A stretch of DNA of 64,000 nucleotides. It comes from Mumia sp. ZJ1417 (GTDB lineage Bacteria > Actinomycetota > Actinomycetes > Propionibacteriales > Nocardioidaceae). Below the pieces are notes generated by a model. The model saw nothing but the letters and a program-made list of their open reading frames with translations. It was not told the DNA's origin and ran no database searches. How positions within the stretch are numbered: position 1 is the stretch's first letter; each line of letters opens with the position of its first letter. The DNA lies in the NCBI RefSeq assembly GCF_014127285.1, contig NZ_CP059901.1, forward strand, positions 1,302,001 through 1,366,000. The letters run 5' to 3'. The position numbers were made by a program, and so were the translations under genes. Positions 34,632-42,292 of the stretch are shown piece by piece.

Positions 34632-35969
34632 ATGTCCACCACCCCAGCACGTCTCGGCACCGTGGTCGTCGCCGGCGGGAGCGTCGCGGGACTGCTCTCG
34701 GCGGCGGCCGTCTCTCGGCACGCCGACCGGGTCGTCGTCCTCGAGCGCGACTTCCTGCCCGACACACCCGCGCCGCGGCCCGGCACCCCACAGGCGATCC
34801 ACACGCACGGACTCCTCCCTTCCGGGCGGTTCGCGATGGACGCGCTGCTCCCGGGCTTCACGGACGCGCTGGTCGAGGCTGGGGCACATGCCGACGGGGA
34901 CGTCGGCATCGTGGGGCGCTGGTGGGTCGGAGGCGGGCTCGTCGCCGAGTGCGAGACCGGGGCCGGCGGCGTCGCCGTCTCCCGGCTCCTCCTCGAGCAC
35001 ACCCTCCGTTCCCGTGTCGCCGCGCTCCCGACCGTCGAGATCCGCACCGCCACGGATGTCGCACGGCTGACGGCGCACGACGGCCGGGTCACCGGTGTCG
35101 TCGCACGCGACCGCGACGCTGACCCCGCGGAGCGGGTGATCGAGTCGGATCTGGTCGTCGACGCGACCGGCCGCGCGGGACGGGCGCACCGGTGGTTGCC
35201 CGCGATCGGCGCCACGCCTCCGGACGAGGAACGGATCGAGATCGGCATCCGGTACGTGACGACCCACGTCAAAGCGGTCGACGGCGACGTCGGCGACCGC
35301 ATGTTCGTGATCTCCGCCGCCACGCCCGAGGTGCCTCGGGGCGCGGTCGCGATCCGGCAGGAGGACGCCACGTGGACGCTGACGCTGTTCGCGTACGGCG
35401 ACGAGCCTGTGCCGCTCGACGCCGACGGGCTCCGGCGCGCCGCCGAGAACGTGGTCGCGGCGGAGGTCGCCACCCTGCTCGACGACCGCGAACCCCTGCA
35501 CGACGCGCTCGCCTACCGCTTCCCCGACTGCCGACGGCGTGCCTTCGAGCGCCTTCGCGACCTGCCCTTCGGGTACGCCGCGGTGGGCGACGCGATCTGC
35601 AGCCTCGACCCGACCTTCGGGCACGGGATGAGCCTCGCCGCGATGCAGGCCGTCGCGCTCGGTCGCGCGGTCGGCTCGGGTGGCCTCGACGAGGTGCGCG
35701 CCCGATACCCCCGGGAGGCGGCACGGATCGTCGACGGCGCGTGGACGATCGTCAGGGGAGCCGATCTGCAGCTGCCGGGAGTCGTGGGGACACAAACGCG
35801 TGCGGACGTGCTGATCGGGCGGTACGTCCGCCGGCTGCAGCGGGTGGCCCGCCGCGATCCGGTCGTCGCGGCCGCCCTCCTGCGGGTGACGGCGCTCGTC
35901 GCTCGACCGGAGAGCCTGCTGGCACCCCACGTCGCCGCGCGGGTGCTCGCGTCGCGCGGCGCGCGCTGA
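34632..35969 (+). CDS. FAD-dependent oxidoreductase (halogenase/PHBH-like)
   Basis: A 445-residue flavoprotein. The N-terminal Rossmann motif is VVVAGGSVAGLLSAAAVS, an ERDF segment follows, and the second FAD motif GYAAVGDAICSLDPTFGHGMSLA binds the ribityl chain. This is the FAD-monooxygenase/halogenase/geranylgeranyl-reductase-like fold. No tryptophan-halogenase WxWxIP signature was seen, so halogenation is not implied. The substrate is unknown. It has a ribosome-binding site (CAGGAGG) before the ATG. Its 3' end is 11 bp from a convergent hydrolase gene. Confidence 0.8.
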   Translation: MSTTPARLGTVVVAGGSVAGLLSAAAVSRHADRVVVLERDFLPDTPAPRPGTPQAIHTHGLLPSGRFAMDALLPGFTDALVEAGAHADGDVGIVGRWWVGGGLVAECETGAGGVAVSRLLLEHTLRSRVAALPTVEIRTATDVARLTAHDGRVTGVVARDRDADPAERVIESDLVVDATGRAGRAHRWLPAIGATPPDEERIEIGIRYVTTHVKAVDGDVGDRMFVISAATPEVPRGAVAIRQEDATWTLTLFAYGDEPVPLDADGLRRAAENVVAAEVATLLDDREPLHDALAYRFPDCRRRAFERLRDLPFGYAAVGDAICSLDPTFGHGMSLAAMQAVALGRAVGSGGLDEVRARYPREAARIVDGAWTIVRGADLQLPGVVGTQTRADVLIGRYVRRLQRVARRDPVVAAALLRVTALVARPESLLAPHVAARVLASRGAR

Positions 35970-35980
35970 CGGCCCGTCGC

Positions 35981-36751
35981 TCAGCGGCCGAACCGTCGTA
36001 CGGCCTCGTCGTGCTCGTCGCGAAGCCAGTCCGCGGCGCCGGCGAGTCGGGGGTCCGTCGACGCGCCAGAACGGAGGTCTGCAAGGTAGGCGCGGTCGGC
36101 GGTGATCCGTCGTACGAGCGCGTCGTGGTCGCCGACGGTGCCGTGCCCGGGCACGACGATCGAGACGTCGGGCGCTGTCGTCTCGAACATCGCCAGCGCC
36201 GCCGCGTAGTCGTCCCACGGGTCGGCCGCCTCGAGGTCGAGCAGCGGCGGCTCGACGTCCGACAGCATGTCACCCGCCAGCAGGACGCCGACGTCCTCGA
36301 CGAGCAGCGCTGCGTGCCCGACGGCGTGCGCGCGGTGCTCCAGCACCCGGCACCGGCGCCCCGTCCAGGGGAGCGTGGTCGCGCCAGGCGCGAGCGCGGT
36401 CACGCGGCTCAGGCCGCTCGGGTCGACACCCGCGAGCGCTTCTCGCGCCTTGCCGGCGTTGTCGCCCTCGACCGCGCGGGCCCGCTGCGCCCCGCGCGCC
36501 GTCGCCCACCGTGGGGCGTCGCCGAGCGCGGGTCGCCACAGGAGGTGGTCCCAGTGCGGGTGGGTGGAGAACGCCCCGGTGACCGTGAGCTCGCGTGACG
36601 CGAGCTCCGCGGCCAGGGCGTCGATCTCGGACGCCGTGACCGCCGGGTCGACGACAAGGCACTCCCGCCCGTCGGCCCCGACGACCACGGTGGTGGTCGT
36701 GGTGCAGAACGGGTGGGTCGCGACGAGGACACCGGGAGCGACCTCGATCAT
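35981..36751 (-). CDS. MBL-fold metallo-hydrolase downstream of TrpB2
   Basis: A 256-residue protein with the metal-binding motif STHPHWDHLLW, later ligands in HAVGHAALLVEDVGVLLAGDMLSD and a terminal VPGHGTVGDHD. It is close in layout to glyoxalase-II/lactamase-type hydrolases. Its ATG overlaps the TrpB2 stop (TGATG on the minus strand), so the two are co-translated. That suggests a linked role, for example acting on a product or by-product of the PLP enzyme, but no substrate can be named. Confidence 0.82.
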   Translation of the reverse strand: MIEVAPGVLVATHPFCTTTTTVVVGADGRECLVVDPAVTASEIDALAAELASRELTVTGAFSTHPHWDHLLWRPALGDAPRWATARGAQRARAVEGDNAGKAREALAGVDPSGLSRVTALAPGATTLPWTGRRCRVLEHRAHAVGHAALLVEDVGVLLAGDMLSDVEPPLLDLEAADPWDDYAAALAMFETTAPDVSIVVPGHGTVGDHDALVRRITADRAYLADLRSGASTDPRLAGAADWLRDEHDEAVRRFGR

Positions 36752-38106
36752 CAGAGCACCGGGACGGCCGCCAGGGACGTGGCGAGCGCCTCGTCGCTCA
36801 GTGGGTCGTCCTCGAGCCGCCCGTGGAGGTAGGAGTCGTACGCGCCGAGCTCGAGGAGCCCGTGGCCCGACAGGCCGATGACGATGACCGGCTCCTCGCC
36901 CGACTCAGCCGCGGTGAGCGCCGCGCGACGGGCCTGCGCGAGCGCGTGCGAGGACTCAGGCGCCGCGACGATGCCCTCCGTACGGGCGAACTCGGTCGCG
37001 GTCTCGAAGCACTCGCTCTGGTGGAGCGCGACCGCCTCGATCAGCCCCTCGTGCGCGACGTGCGAGACCAGCGGAGCCATCGCGTGGTAGCGCAGCCCGC
37101 CGGCGTGGATGGTGGACGGCACGAAGTCGTGGCCGAGCGTGTACATCTTCATCAGCGGCGTCATGCCGCCGGTGTCACCGAAGTCGTACCGGTACTCGCC
37201 GCGCGTGAGCGTCGGGCACGAGGACGGCTCGACGGCGACGATACGCGGCTGCTGGCGTCCGGCGAGCTTCTCGCGCAGGAACGGGAAGGCGAGCCCGGCG
37301 AAGTTGGAGCCGCCGCCCGCGCAGCCGATGACGAGATCGGCCCCGGACTCGCCAGCCTTCGCGAGCTGGAGCACCGCCTCTTCCCCGATCACCGTCTGGT
37401 GCAGGAGGACGTGGTTGAGGACCGAGCCGAGGGCGTACTTGGTGCCGTCGTCCTGCGCCGCGAGCTCGACGGCCTCGGTGATCGCGATGCCGAGCGAGCC
37501 GGGGTGGTCGGTGGGGAAGCCCTTGCCAAACTCGGTCAGCGTGCTCGGCGACCGGTGCACCTTGCCGCCGAAGACCTCGATGAGCGTGCGGCGCTGCGGC
37601 TTGGTGTCGTACGAGGCGCCGACCTGCCACACCTCGCACTCGAGCCCGAACAGCGCGCACGCGTACGACAGCGCCGTGCCCCACTGCCCGGCGCCGGTCT
37701 CGGTGGTGAGCCGGGTGATGCCGTTCTGGGCGTTGTAGTAGACCTGCGGGACGGACGTGTTCGTCTTGTGGGAGCCGGCCGGCGAGACACCCTCGTACTT
37801 GTAGTAGATCCGCGCGGACGTGCCGAGCTTCTGCTCCCAGCGGCGGGCGCGGACCAGGGGCGACGGGCGGTACTGGCGGTAGATGTCGCGGACGGCCTCG
37901 GGGATCTCGACGTAGCGCTCGGTGGTGACCTCCTGAGCGATCAGCTCGGGCGGGAAGAGCGGAGCCAGGTCGTCGGGCCCGACGGGCTCGTGCGTGGCCG
38001 GGTGGAGCGGCGGGGGCGGCGGCGTGGGGAGGTCGGCGACGATGTTGTACCAGTGGGTCGGCATCTCCGACTCGTCGAGCGTGAAGCGGATGCGGTCGTC
38101 GGTCAT
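36751..38106 (-). CDS. TrpB-like pyridoxal-phosphate enzyme (TrpB2 type)
   Basis: A 451-residue protein of the tryptophan-synthase-beta family. The schiff-base lysine is in SPAGSHKTN (Lys114) and the phosphate-binding glycine loop in [13 protein letters not shown]. The N-terminal extension ([13 protein letters not shown], then a proline run) and length are those of TrpB2, the form that usually lacks a TrpA partner and can make tryptophan from indole and serine or act as a serine deaminase. No trpA is next to it. The next gene overlaps its stop by one base. The divergent side faces the SRPBCC operon. Confidence 0.88.
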   Translation of the reverse strand: MTDDRIRFTLDESEMPTHWYNIVADLPTPPPPPLHPATHEPVGPDDLAPLFPPELIAQEVTTERYVEIPEAVRDIYRQYRPSPLVRARRWEQKLGTSARIYYKYEGVSPAGSHKTNTSVPQVYYNAQNGITRLTTETGAGQWGTALSYACALFGLECEVWQVGASYDTKPQRRTLIEVFGGKVHRSPSTLTEFGKGFPTDHPGSLGIAITEAVELAAQDDGTKYALGSVLNHVLLHQTVIGEEAVLQLAKAGESGADLVIGCAGGGSNFAGLAFPFLREKLAGRQQPRIVAVEPSSCPTLTRGEYRYDFGDTGGMTPLMKMYTLGHDFVPSTIHAGGLRYHAMAPLVSHVAHEGLIEAVALHQSECFETATEFARTEGIVAAPESSHALAQARRAALTAAESGEEPVIVIGLSGHGLLELGAYDSYLHGRLEDDPLSDEALATSLAAVPVL

Positions 38107-38170
38107 CGTTCCTCCTGCGTCGGGTGTCGCGCCAGCGTAGCGAGCGGTACTTGCGTCGGCGTGGGATGAG

Positions 38171-38190
38171 ATGCAACTCTAGGGTTGCAT
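38171..38190 (+). promoter_or_regulatory. Palindromic operator upstream of the SRPBCC-ArsR operon
   Basis: A perfect 7-bp inverted repeat, ATGCAAC and GTTGCAT with 6 bp between, lies 31 bp before the SRPBCC start. TAGGGT within it (38180-38185) could be a -10 box, so a bound repressor would block transcription. The ArsR protein encoded two genes on is the natural candidate. Confidence 0.6.
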
Positions 38191-38220
38191 GTTGACAGAT
38201 GACGCGAAGGGCGGCAGCAG

Positions 38221-38682
38221 ATGGACGCGCACGACAGGATCGACAAGCGGCGGGAGATCGACGCATCGGCCCAGGAGGTGTGGGACCTGGTCTCGATCCC
38301 CGGCTGGTACATCAACGACGGCACGGCATACGTCGAGCACGAGATCGAGTACGAGGGCGACGTGGCGCTCGTCCGCGACCCGCAGCATGGAGTCTTCGCG
38401 TTCCGTACGGTCGCGCTGGAACCGCCTCGGTACGCGGCGTTCCGTTGGATCGCCGACCACACTGCGGCCGAGCCCGACGACGAGTCGACCCTGGTCGAGT
38501 TCTGGATCGACGAGCGCCCCGGCGGAGTGACGCTGCGAGTGGCCGAGAGCGGATTCGCCTCGCTCAGCGGCTCGGAGGACGAGCGGCGGGCCAAGCTGGC
38601 CGAGAACGCAGAGGGCTGGGAGATTGAGCTCGTCGTCGCACGGGACCACCTCACCGTCAGCGCTGTCACCGGCGACGCGTGA
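38221..38682 (+). CDS. SRPBCC (START/AHSA1-like) domain protein
   Basis: A 153-residue single-domain protein of the AHSA1-like helix-grip fold: DKRREIDASAQEVWDLVSIPGWYINDGT at the start, then PRYAAFRWIADH and a C-terminal amphipathic helix. These proteins bind hydrophobic ligands in a cavity; the ligand is unknown. Its stop overlaps the ArsR gene by 4 bp (GTGA). SRPBCC-ArsR pairs are common and the ArsR usually represses its own operon. Confidence 0.85.
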   Translation: MDAHDRIDKRREIDASAQEVWDLVSIPGWYINDGTAYVEHEIEYEGDVALVRDPQHGVFAFRTVALEPPRYAAFRWIADHTAAEPDDESTLVEFWIDERPGGVTLRVAESGFASLSGSEDERRAKLAENAEGWEIELVVARDHLTVSAVTGDA

Positions 38683-39002
38683 GCGCACCGACATCACCCG
38701 CACCGGTATTCGCCGCGCTCGGCGACGCGACGCGCTGGCGGATCCTCGTACGGCTCGGGCAGCGGGGCGCCTCGGCGTCGGCGCTCGCGGCCGAGCTCCC
38801 GATCTCACGCCAGGCCGTCGTGAAGCACCTCGAGGTCCTGCGCGCAGTGGGGCTCGTGACCTCCGAGCGACGCGGACGCGAGGTGGTCTTCCGTCCGCTC
38901 GGCGGCCCCCTCAGCGCGCTCGGACGGGACCTCCAGCGCCAAGCAGCGGCATGGGACCGGCGGCTCGCGACGCTCGCGGAGAAGGCCGAGCGGGACGAGT
39001 GA
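38679..39002 (+). CDS. ArsR-family transcriptional regulator
   Basis: A 107-residue winged-helix repressor: PVFAALGDATRWRILVRLGQRGASASALAAELPISRQAVVKHLEVLRAVGLV is the HTH, then RRGREVVFRPL is the wing. No clustered cysteines for metal sensing are present, so it belongs to the non-metal group typically paired with SRPBCC proteins. The GTG start overlaps the SRPBCC stop. It probably binds the palindrome at 38171-38190. Confidence 0.9.
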   Translation: MSAPTSPAPVFAALGDATRWRILVRLGQRGASASALAAELPISRQAVVKHLEVLRAVGLVTSERRGREVVFRPLGGPLSALGRDLQRQAAAWDRRLATLAEKAERDE

Positions 39003-39044
39003 CCGAGTGACCGTACGCCGACTCGTCCCACCCCACATCGGACC

Positions 39045-39353
39045 TCAGTCGAAGAGGTCGGAGAGCCAGTTCTCCTTCTTCTTCTTCTTGTACGAGCGGT
39101 CGTCGTAACGGCGGTCGTCGCGGCGCTCCTCGTACCGCGGCTGCTGGTATGACTGCTGCGGCCGCTCCTGGTAGGTCGGGGCGGGCGCCGGCGCTGCTGC
39201 AGGTGCGGGCGCTGCCTGCGTCCCGGCGCGGTCGATGATCTTGTCGAGCTCACCGCGGTCCAGCCAGACGCCGCGGCACTCGGGGCAGTAGTCGATCTCG
39301 ATCCCGCTGCGCTCGCTCATCACGAGGGTGGTGTCGTCGTTGGGGCATCTCAT
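39045..39353 (-). CDS. Zinc-ribbon (zf-TFIIB) protein
   Basis: A 102-residue protein. The N-terminal zinc ribbon has Cys3, Cys23 and Cys26 (MRCPNDD, YCPECRGVWLDRGELDKII), with the fourth ligand position occupied by Asp rather than Cys, as in a common actinobacterial variant. The rest is an Ala/Pro linker and an Arg/Asp/Tyr-rich low-complexity stretch ending in KKKKKENWLSDLFD. Role unknown; possibly nucleic-acid or protein binding. It is convergent with the ArsR gene. Confidence 0.85.
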   Translation of the reverse strand: MRCPNDDTTLVMSERSGIEIDYCPECRGVWLDRGELDKIIDRAGTQAAPAPAAAPAPAPTYQERPQQSYQQPRYEERRDDRRYDDRSYKKKKKENWLSDLFD

Positions 39354-39392
39354 GGGTCAATCCTGCGGGGTCCGAGGTCCGCAGCCAAGCCC

Positions 39393-39581
39393 TCAGCCTT
39401 CTGTCCAACCCCTCGCGACGTGCGCAAGGAACGCCGGGTCGTCGGACGTCAGCCTGTCGACCTCCTCGCCGCCGTCGCAGCGGCACAGCGCAACGGTGGC
39501 GCGCCTCGCTGTCCGACTGACCACGCTCCACGTCCCGCCGGCACGCACCCAGCGCTCCAGCACCTCGAGATCGTCGGACAT
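39393..39581 (-). CDS. Small hypothetical protein
   Basis: A 62-residue protein (MSDDLEVLERWVRAGGTWSV at the start, DDPAFLAHVARGWTEG at the end). The frame is open further upstream, but that part is antisense to the deazaflavin-oxidoreductase gene, and the ATG at 39581 leaves a 45-bp divergent gap. It contains a possible wing-like strand pair (ATVALCRCDGGEEVDRL). I recognise no family with known function; small proteins of this kind recur in actinobacteria. Confidence 0.6.
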   Translation of the reverse strand: MSDDLEVLERWVRAGGTWSVVSRTARRATVALCRCDGGEEVDRLTSDDPAFLAHVARGWTEG

Positions 39582-39626
39582 CTCCCCATCATGGCGCGTG
39601 AGCGTGGCGCGTGGCACCGTACGAGG

Positions 39627-40007
39627 ATGCCGATCCCCAAGAGCGCGGGACGCCTCAACCGGGCGGGCCCCAACCGGCTCATCGTTCACGTCGCGCCGTG
39701 GATGCCTGGGTTCGGCGTCGTGAGCCACCGCGGCCGCCGGTCGGGACGGACGTTCCGCACGCCCGTCGCGGTCTTCCGACGTGGCGACGAGATCGCGTTC
39801 GCGCTCGTGTACGGAGCTGAGACCGACTGGGTGCGCAACGTGCGCGCGGCCGGCGGGGCGACCGTACGGACACGGGGTCGGGATCTCCGTTTCACCCACC
39901 CTCGGCTGGTCCACGACCCGGACCGGACTCGTGCCCCCGCACCGGTGCGGCTCGCCCTCGCCGCGCTCGGGGTTGAGGACTTCCTCGTCTGCGACGCCGC
40001 GGGATGA
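39627..40007 (+). CDS. Nitroreductase/deazaflavin-dependent oxidoreductase family protein
   Basis: A 126-residue split-barrel protein. RLNRAGPNRLIVHVAPWMPGFGVVSHRGRRSGRTFRTPVAVFR is the Ddn-like (F420-dependent nitroreductase) opening, and ETDWVRNVRAAGGATVRTRGR is the cofactor-side loop. Such proteins use F420 or bind heme or flavin. The ATG at 39627 gives the normal domain start although the frame opens earlier. It is divergent from the 62-residue gene. Confidence 0.82.
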   Translation: MPIPKSAGRLNRAGPNRLIVHVAPWMPGFGVVSHRGRRSGRTFRTPVAVFRRGDEIAFALVYGAETDWVRNVRAAGGATVRTRGRDLRFTHPRLVHDPDRTRAPAPVRLALAALGVEDFLVCDAAG

Positions 40008-40064
40008 CGGTTAGCGTGCAGGGGAGACCGGCCACGGGGGTGGCGCCGAGCGCAGGGGGTCTAC

Positions 40065-40637
40065 ATGCATCGCTCAACGAGACGTCGTAGAACCTCGGTG
40101 GTGGTGCTGTTCGCGTGCGCGGCTGTCCTCGGCGCGTGCGGCGAGGCGGCCGACGACGACCCGGATCCGACCGTGTCGACCCCGGCCGAGATGTCGCCGA
40201 CCACCGAGGGATCAGCCACGCCGACGGACGGCACGTCCACTGCGACGCCCCGCAGGGTGACGGTGGGCAAGGGGCAGGAGCACCGGATCACGACCGCCGA
40301 ACCGGCGCTCGTGGCGTGTGACGGCGGCGGCGAGGTGAAGGTGCTCGCTGCTGCCACGGTCACCGCCACCGGCCCGTGCGGCGAGATCGACGTCGACACC
40401 GACGGCGCTACTGTCACGTTCGAGACGGTCCGCGACCTTGGGGTCGACGGCTCCGACAACACGATCACCGGGGTGCGGACCCTCGAGCTCGACGTCGGTG
40501 GCAGCCGCAACGAGATCATGATCAAGCAGCTGCGGGCCGTCGACGTCGAAGGCTCTGACAACACGATCCTGCACGGGTCCGCACTGACCCCGCGAGTCGA
40601 CGACGAGGGGCAGGGCAACACCATCGGCGAGGGCTGA
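40065..40637 (+). CDS. DUF3060-type lipoprotein
   Basis: A 190-residue secreted lipoprotein with a basic N-terminus, a hydrophobic core and lipobox VLGAC (Cys25), followed by a Thr/Ser/Pro-rich spacer (about residues 32-62). The remainder repeats short parallel-beta units (VEGSDNTI, VDGSDNTI, VGGSRNEI), the pattern of DUF3060 right-handed beta-helix-like proteins. It sits on the outer face of the membrane. Function unknown. The ribosome-binding site AGGGGG precedes the ATG. It is convergent with lysG, 7 bp apart. Confidence 0.82.
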   Translation: MHRSTRRRRTSVVVLFACAAVLGACGEAADDDPDPTVSTPAEMSPTTEGSATPTDGTSTATPRRVTVGKGQEHRITTAEPALVACDGGGEVKVLAAATVTATGPCGEIDVDTDGATVTFETVRDLGVDGSDNTITGVRTLELDVGGSRNEIMIKQLRAVDVEGSDNTILHGSALTPRVDDEGQGNTIGEG

Positions 40638-40644
40638 GCCGGCG

Positions 40645-41523
40645 TCAGCGCAGGTGCTGTCGCGCACCCTCGCGCACCGCATCGGACAGAAGGGTCAGCG
40701 CGGGGGAGTCGAGCTGGTACTGATGCCAGTGGAGCCGTACGTCGATCCGCCCGCGCTCACCGATCTCGCGCACCGCGTCCGACTCCTCGAGCGGGCCGGA
40801 CTGGAGGTCGGGGAGCATGCCCCAGCCGATCCCGAGGGCGATCGACTCACGGAACGCCTCGGACCCGGGGACGTAGTGGCGGGGCGGGTCCACGCGGCGG
40901 CGCGTGACGCGGCGGACGAGTCGCTGCTGCAGCTCGTCGTCCCTGTCGAACTCGACCACGGGTGCCCGCGCGAGCGCGTCCGGTGTCAGGCCGTCGGGGA
41001 ACCAGCGGGCGGCGAACGACGGAGCCGCCATTGCCCGGTAGCGCATCGTCCCGAGCACGCTCACCGAGCAGCCGGGGACCCGGTCGCCCACGGCGCTGAC
41101 GGCTGCCATCGCCGAGCCGTCCCGCATCCGGGCAAGGGCGTAGCGTTCGTCCTCGCGCTGCACGTCGAGGAGCACCCGGTCGGCGACGCCCGCGACGGAG
41201 GGGAGGAACCAGGTCGCCAGCGAGTCGGCGTTCACGACCACCGGCACAGCGACGGGGACGGTGTCGCCGCTGACGGGGGTGAGCTCGCGGACGAGCAGGT
41301 CGACCTGCCGGGCGAGACGAAGGACCTCTGCCCCCTGCTCGGTGACGGTCACAGGTCGCGTCCGGCGTACGAGGACCCGGCCGGTGGCGGCCTCGAGCGC
41401 CTTCATCCGCTGGCTCACCGCAGACGGTGTGATCCGCAGGTGGGACGCGGCGGCCTCGAAGCTGCCCTCGGAGACGACCGCAGCGAGGGTACGGAGCTGG
41501 TCCAGGGCCAGATCGCCTCTCAT
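40645..41523 (-). CDS. lysG: LysR-family regulator LysG/ArgP
   Basis: A 292-residue LysR-type regulator: LALDQLRTLAAVVSEGSFEAAASHLRITPSAVSQRMKALEAATGRVLVRR is the LysG/ArgP HTH, and VNADSLATWFLPSVAGVADRVLL begins the effector domain. It senses lysine/arginine-type amino acids and activates the divergent exporter. An in-frame ATG also exists at 41538, but AAGGAG lies 6 nt before the ATG at 41523, which decides the start. The lysG-lysE divergent pair is classical from Corynebacterium. Confidence 0.93.
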   Translation of the reverse strand: MRGDLALDQLRTLAAVVSEGSFEAAASHLRITPSAVSQRMKALEAATGRVLVRRTRPVTVTEQGAEVLRLARQVDLLVRELTPVSGDTVPVAVPVVVNADSLATWFLPSVAGVADRVLLDVQREDERYALARMRDGSAMAAVSAVGDRVPGCSVSVLGTMRYRAMAAPSFAARWFPDGLTPDALARAPVVEFDRDDELQQRLVRRVTRRRVDPPRHYVPGSEAFRESIALGIGWGMLPDLQSGPLEESDAVREIGERGRIDVRLHWHQYQLDSPALTLLSDAVREGARQHLR

Positions 41524-41533
41524 AAAGCTCTCC

Positions 41534-41546
41534 TTCATCGGATGAA
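41534..41546. promoter_or_regulatory. Palindrome in the lysG-lysE intergenic region
   Basis: TTCATC-G-GATGAA is a perfect 6-bp inverted repeat with a single central base, centred 60 bp before the lysE start and 18 bp before the lysG start. It is a candidate half of a LysG binding site, which usually contains short dyads between the divergent promoters. Confidence 0.4.
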
Positions 41547-41593
41547 GAAAGATTAGCTGGAATCAGCACGTGGAGGCGCCTAGCGTCGTGTCT

Positions 41594-42214
41594 GTGAACG
41601 ACACCGACACGCTTGCCGCGCTGCTCGCCGGCCTTGCCACGGGCCTGTCCCTGATCGTGGCGATCGGGGCGCAGAACGCGTTCGTCCTGCGTCAGGGGCT
41701 GCGCCAGGAAGGCGTCGGCGCGGTCGTGCTGGTCTGTGCCGCGTCGGACGTCGTGCTGATCCTCGCCGGTGTCGCCGGGGTCGGCGCGCTGCTCGAGCGG
41801 GCGCCGGGGCTGGTCGAGGTGGCGCGCTGGGCCGGCGCGGCGTTCCTGGTCGCGTACGGGCTGATGGCGGCGCGACGGGCCGTCGTCGGCGGGCGGCTGG
41901 CCGTCGACGACCGAGGCACACGGAGGTCCCTCTGGCCGGTGGTCGCGACGGCACTCGCGCTGACGTGGCTCAACCCGCACGTCTACCTCGACACCGTGAT
42001 CCTCCTCGGCTCCGTCGCGGGTTCGTACGGCGACGCGCGGTGGGCTTTCGCGGGCGGCGCGGTGGTGGCGAGCATGGCGTGGTTCGCCGGCCTGGGGTAC
42101 GGAGCACGGGTGTTGAGGCCGGTGTTCGCCCGGCCTGCAGCGTGGCGGGTGCTCGACGCCGCGGTGGCGGTCGTGATGCTCGCGATTGCGGCGCGGCTCA
42201 CGTTTGGCGGGTGA
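41594..42214 (+). CDS. lysE: LysE-type amino-acid exporter
   Basis: A 206-residue membrane protein with six hydrophobic helices. The LysE signature GLSLIVAIGAQNAFVLRQGL is near the N-terminus, and ALTWLNPHVYLDTVILLGS follows in the fourth helix region. It exports basic amino acids such as lysine and arginine when internal pools rise. In-frame GTG codons at 41570, 41588 and 41594 are all possible; 41594 gives the shortest tail, matching usual LysE proteins. It is controlled by the divergent lysG. Confidence 0.93.
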   Translation: MNDTDTLAALLAGLATGLSLIVAIGAQNAFVLRQGLRQEGVGAVVLVCAASDVVLILAGVAGVGALLERAPGLVEVARWAGAAFLVAYGLMAARRAVVGGRLAVDDRGTRRSLWPVVATALALTWLNPHVYLDTVILLGSVAGSYGDARWAFAGGAVVASMAWFAGLGYGARVLRPVFARPAAWRVLDAAVAVVMLAIAARLTFGG

Positions 42215-42292
42215 CGGCGGGCATGCCGCGGGTGTCGAACCGGACTCGTTGTTAGGCTTCCGAGACGACCAGTCGTAGCGGAAGGGGCCTCC

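Noticed and set aside
34632-35969. Calling the FAD oxidoreductase a halogenase
   Set aside because: FAD motifs fit the wider superfamily, but no WxWxIP motif or halogenase lysine could be placed.
38192-38197. TTGACA as a -35 box for the SRPBCC gene
   Set aside because: The sequence is perfect, but 17 bp downstream falls at the start codon with no -10; the operator-overlapping TAGGGT is more credible.
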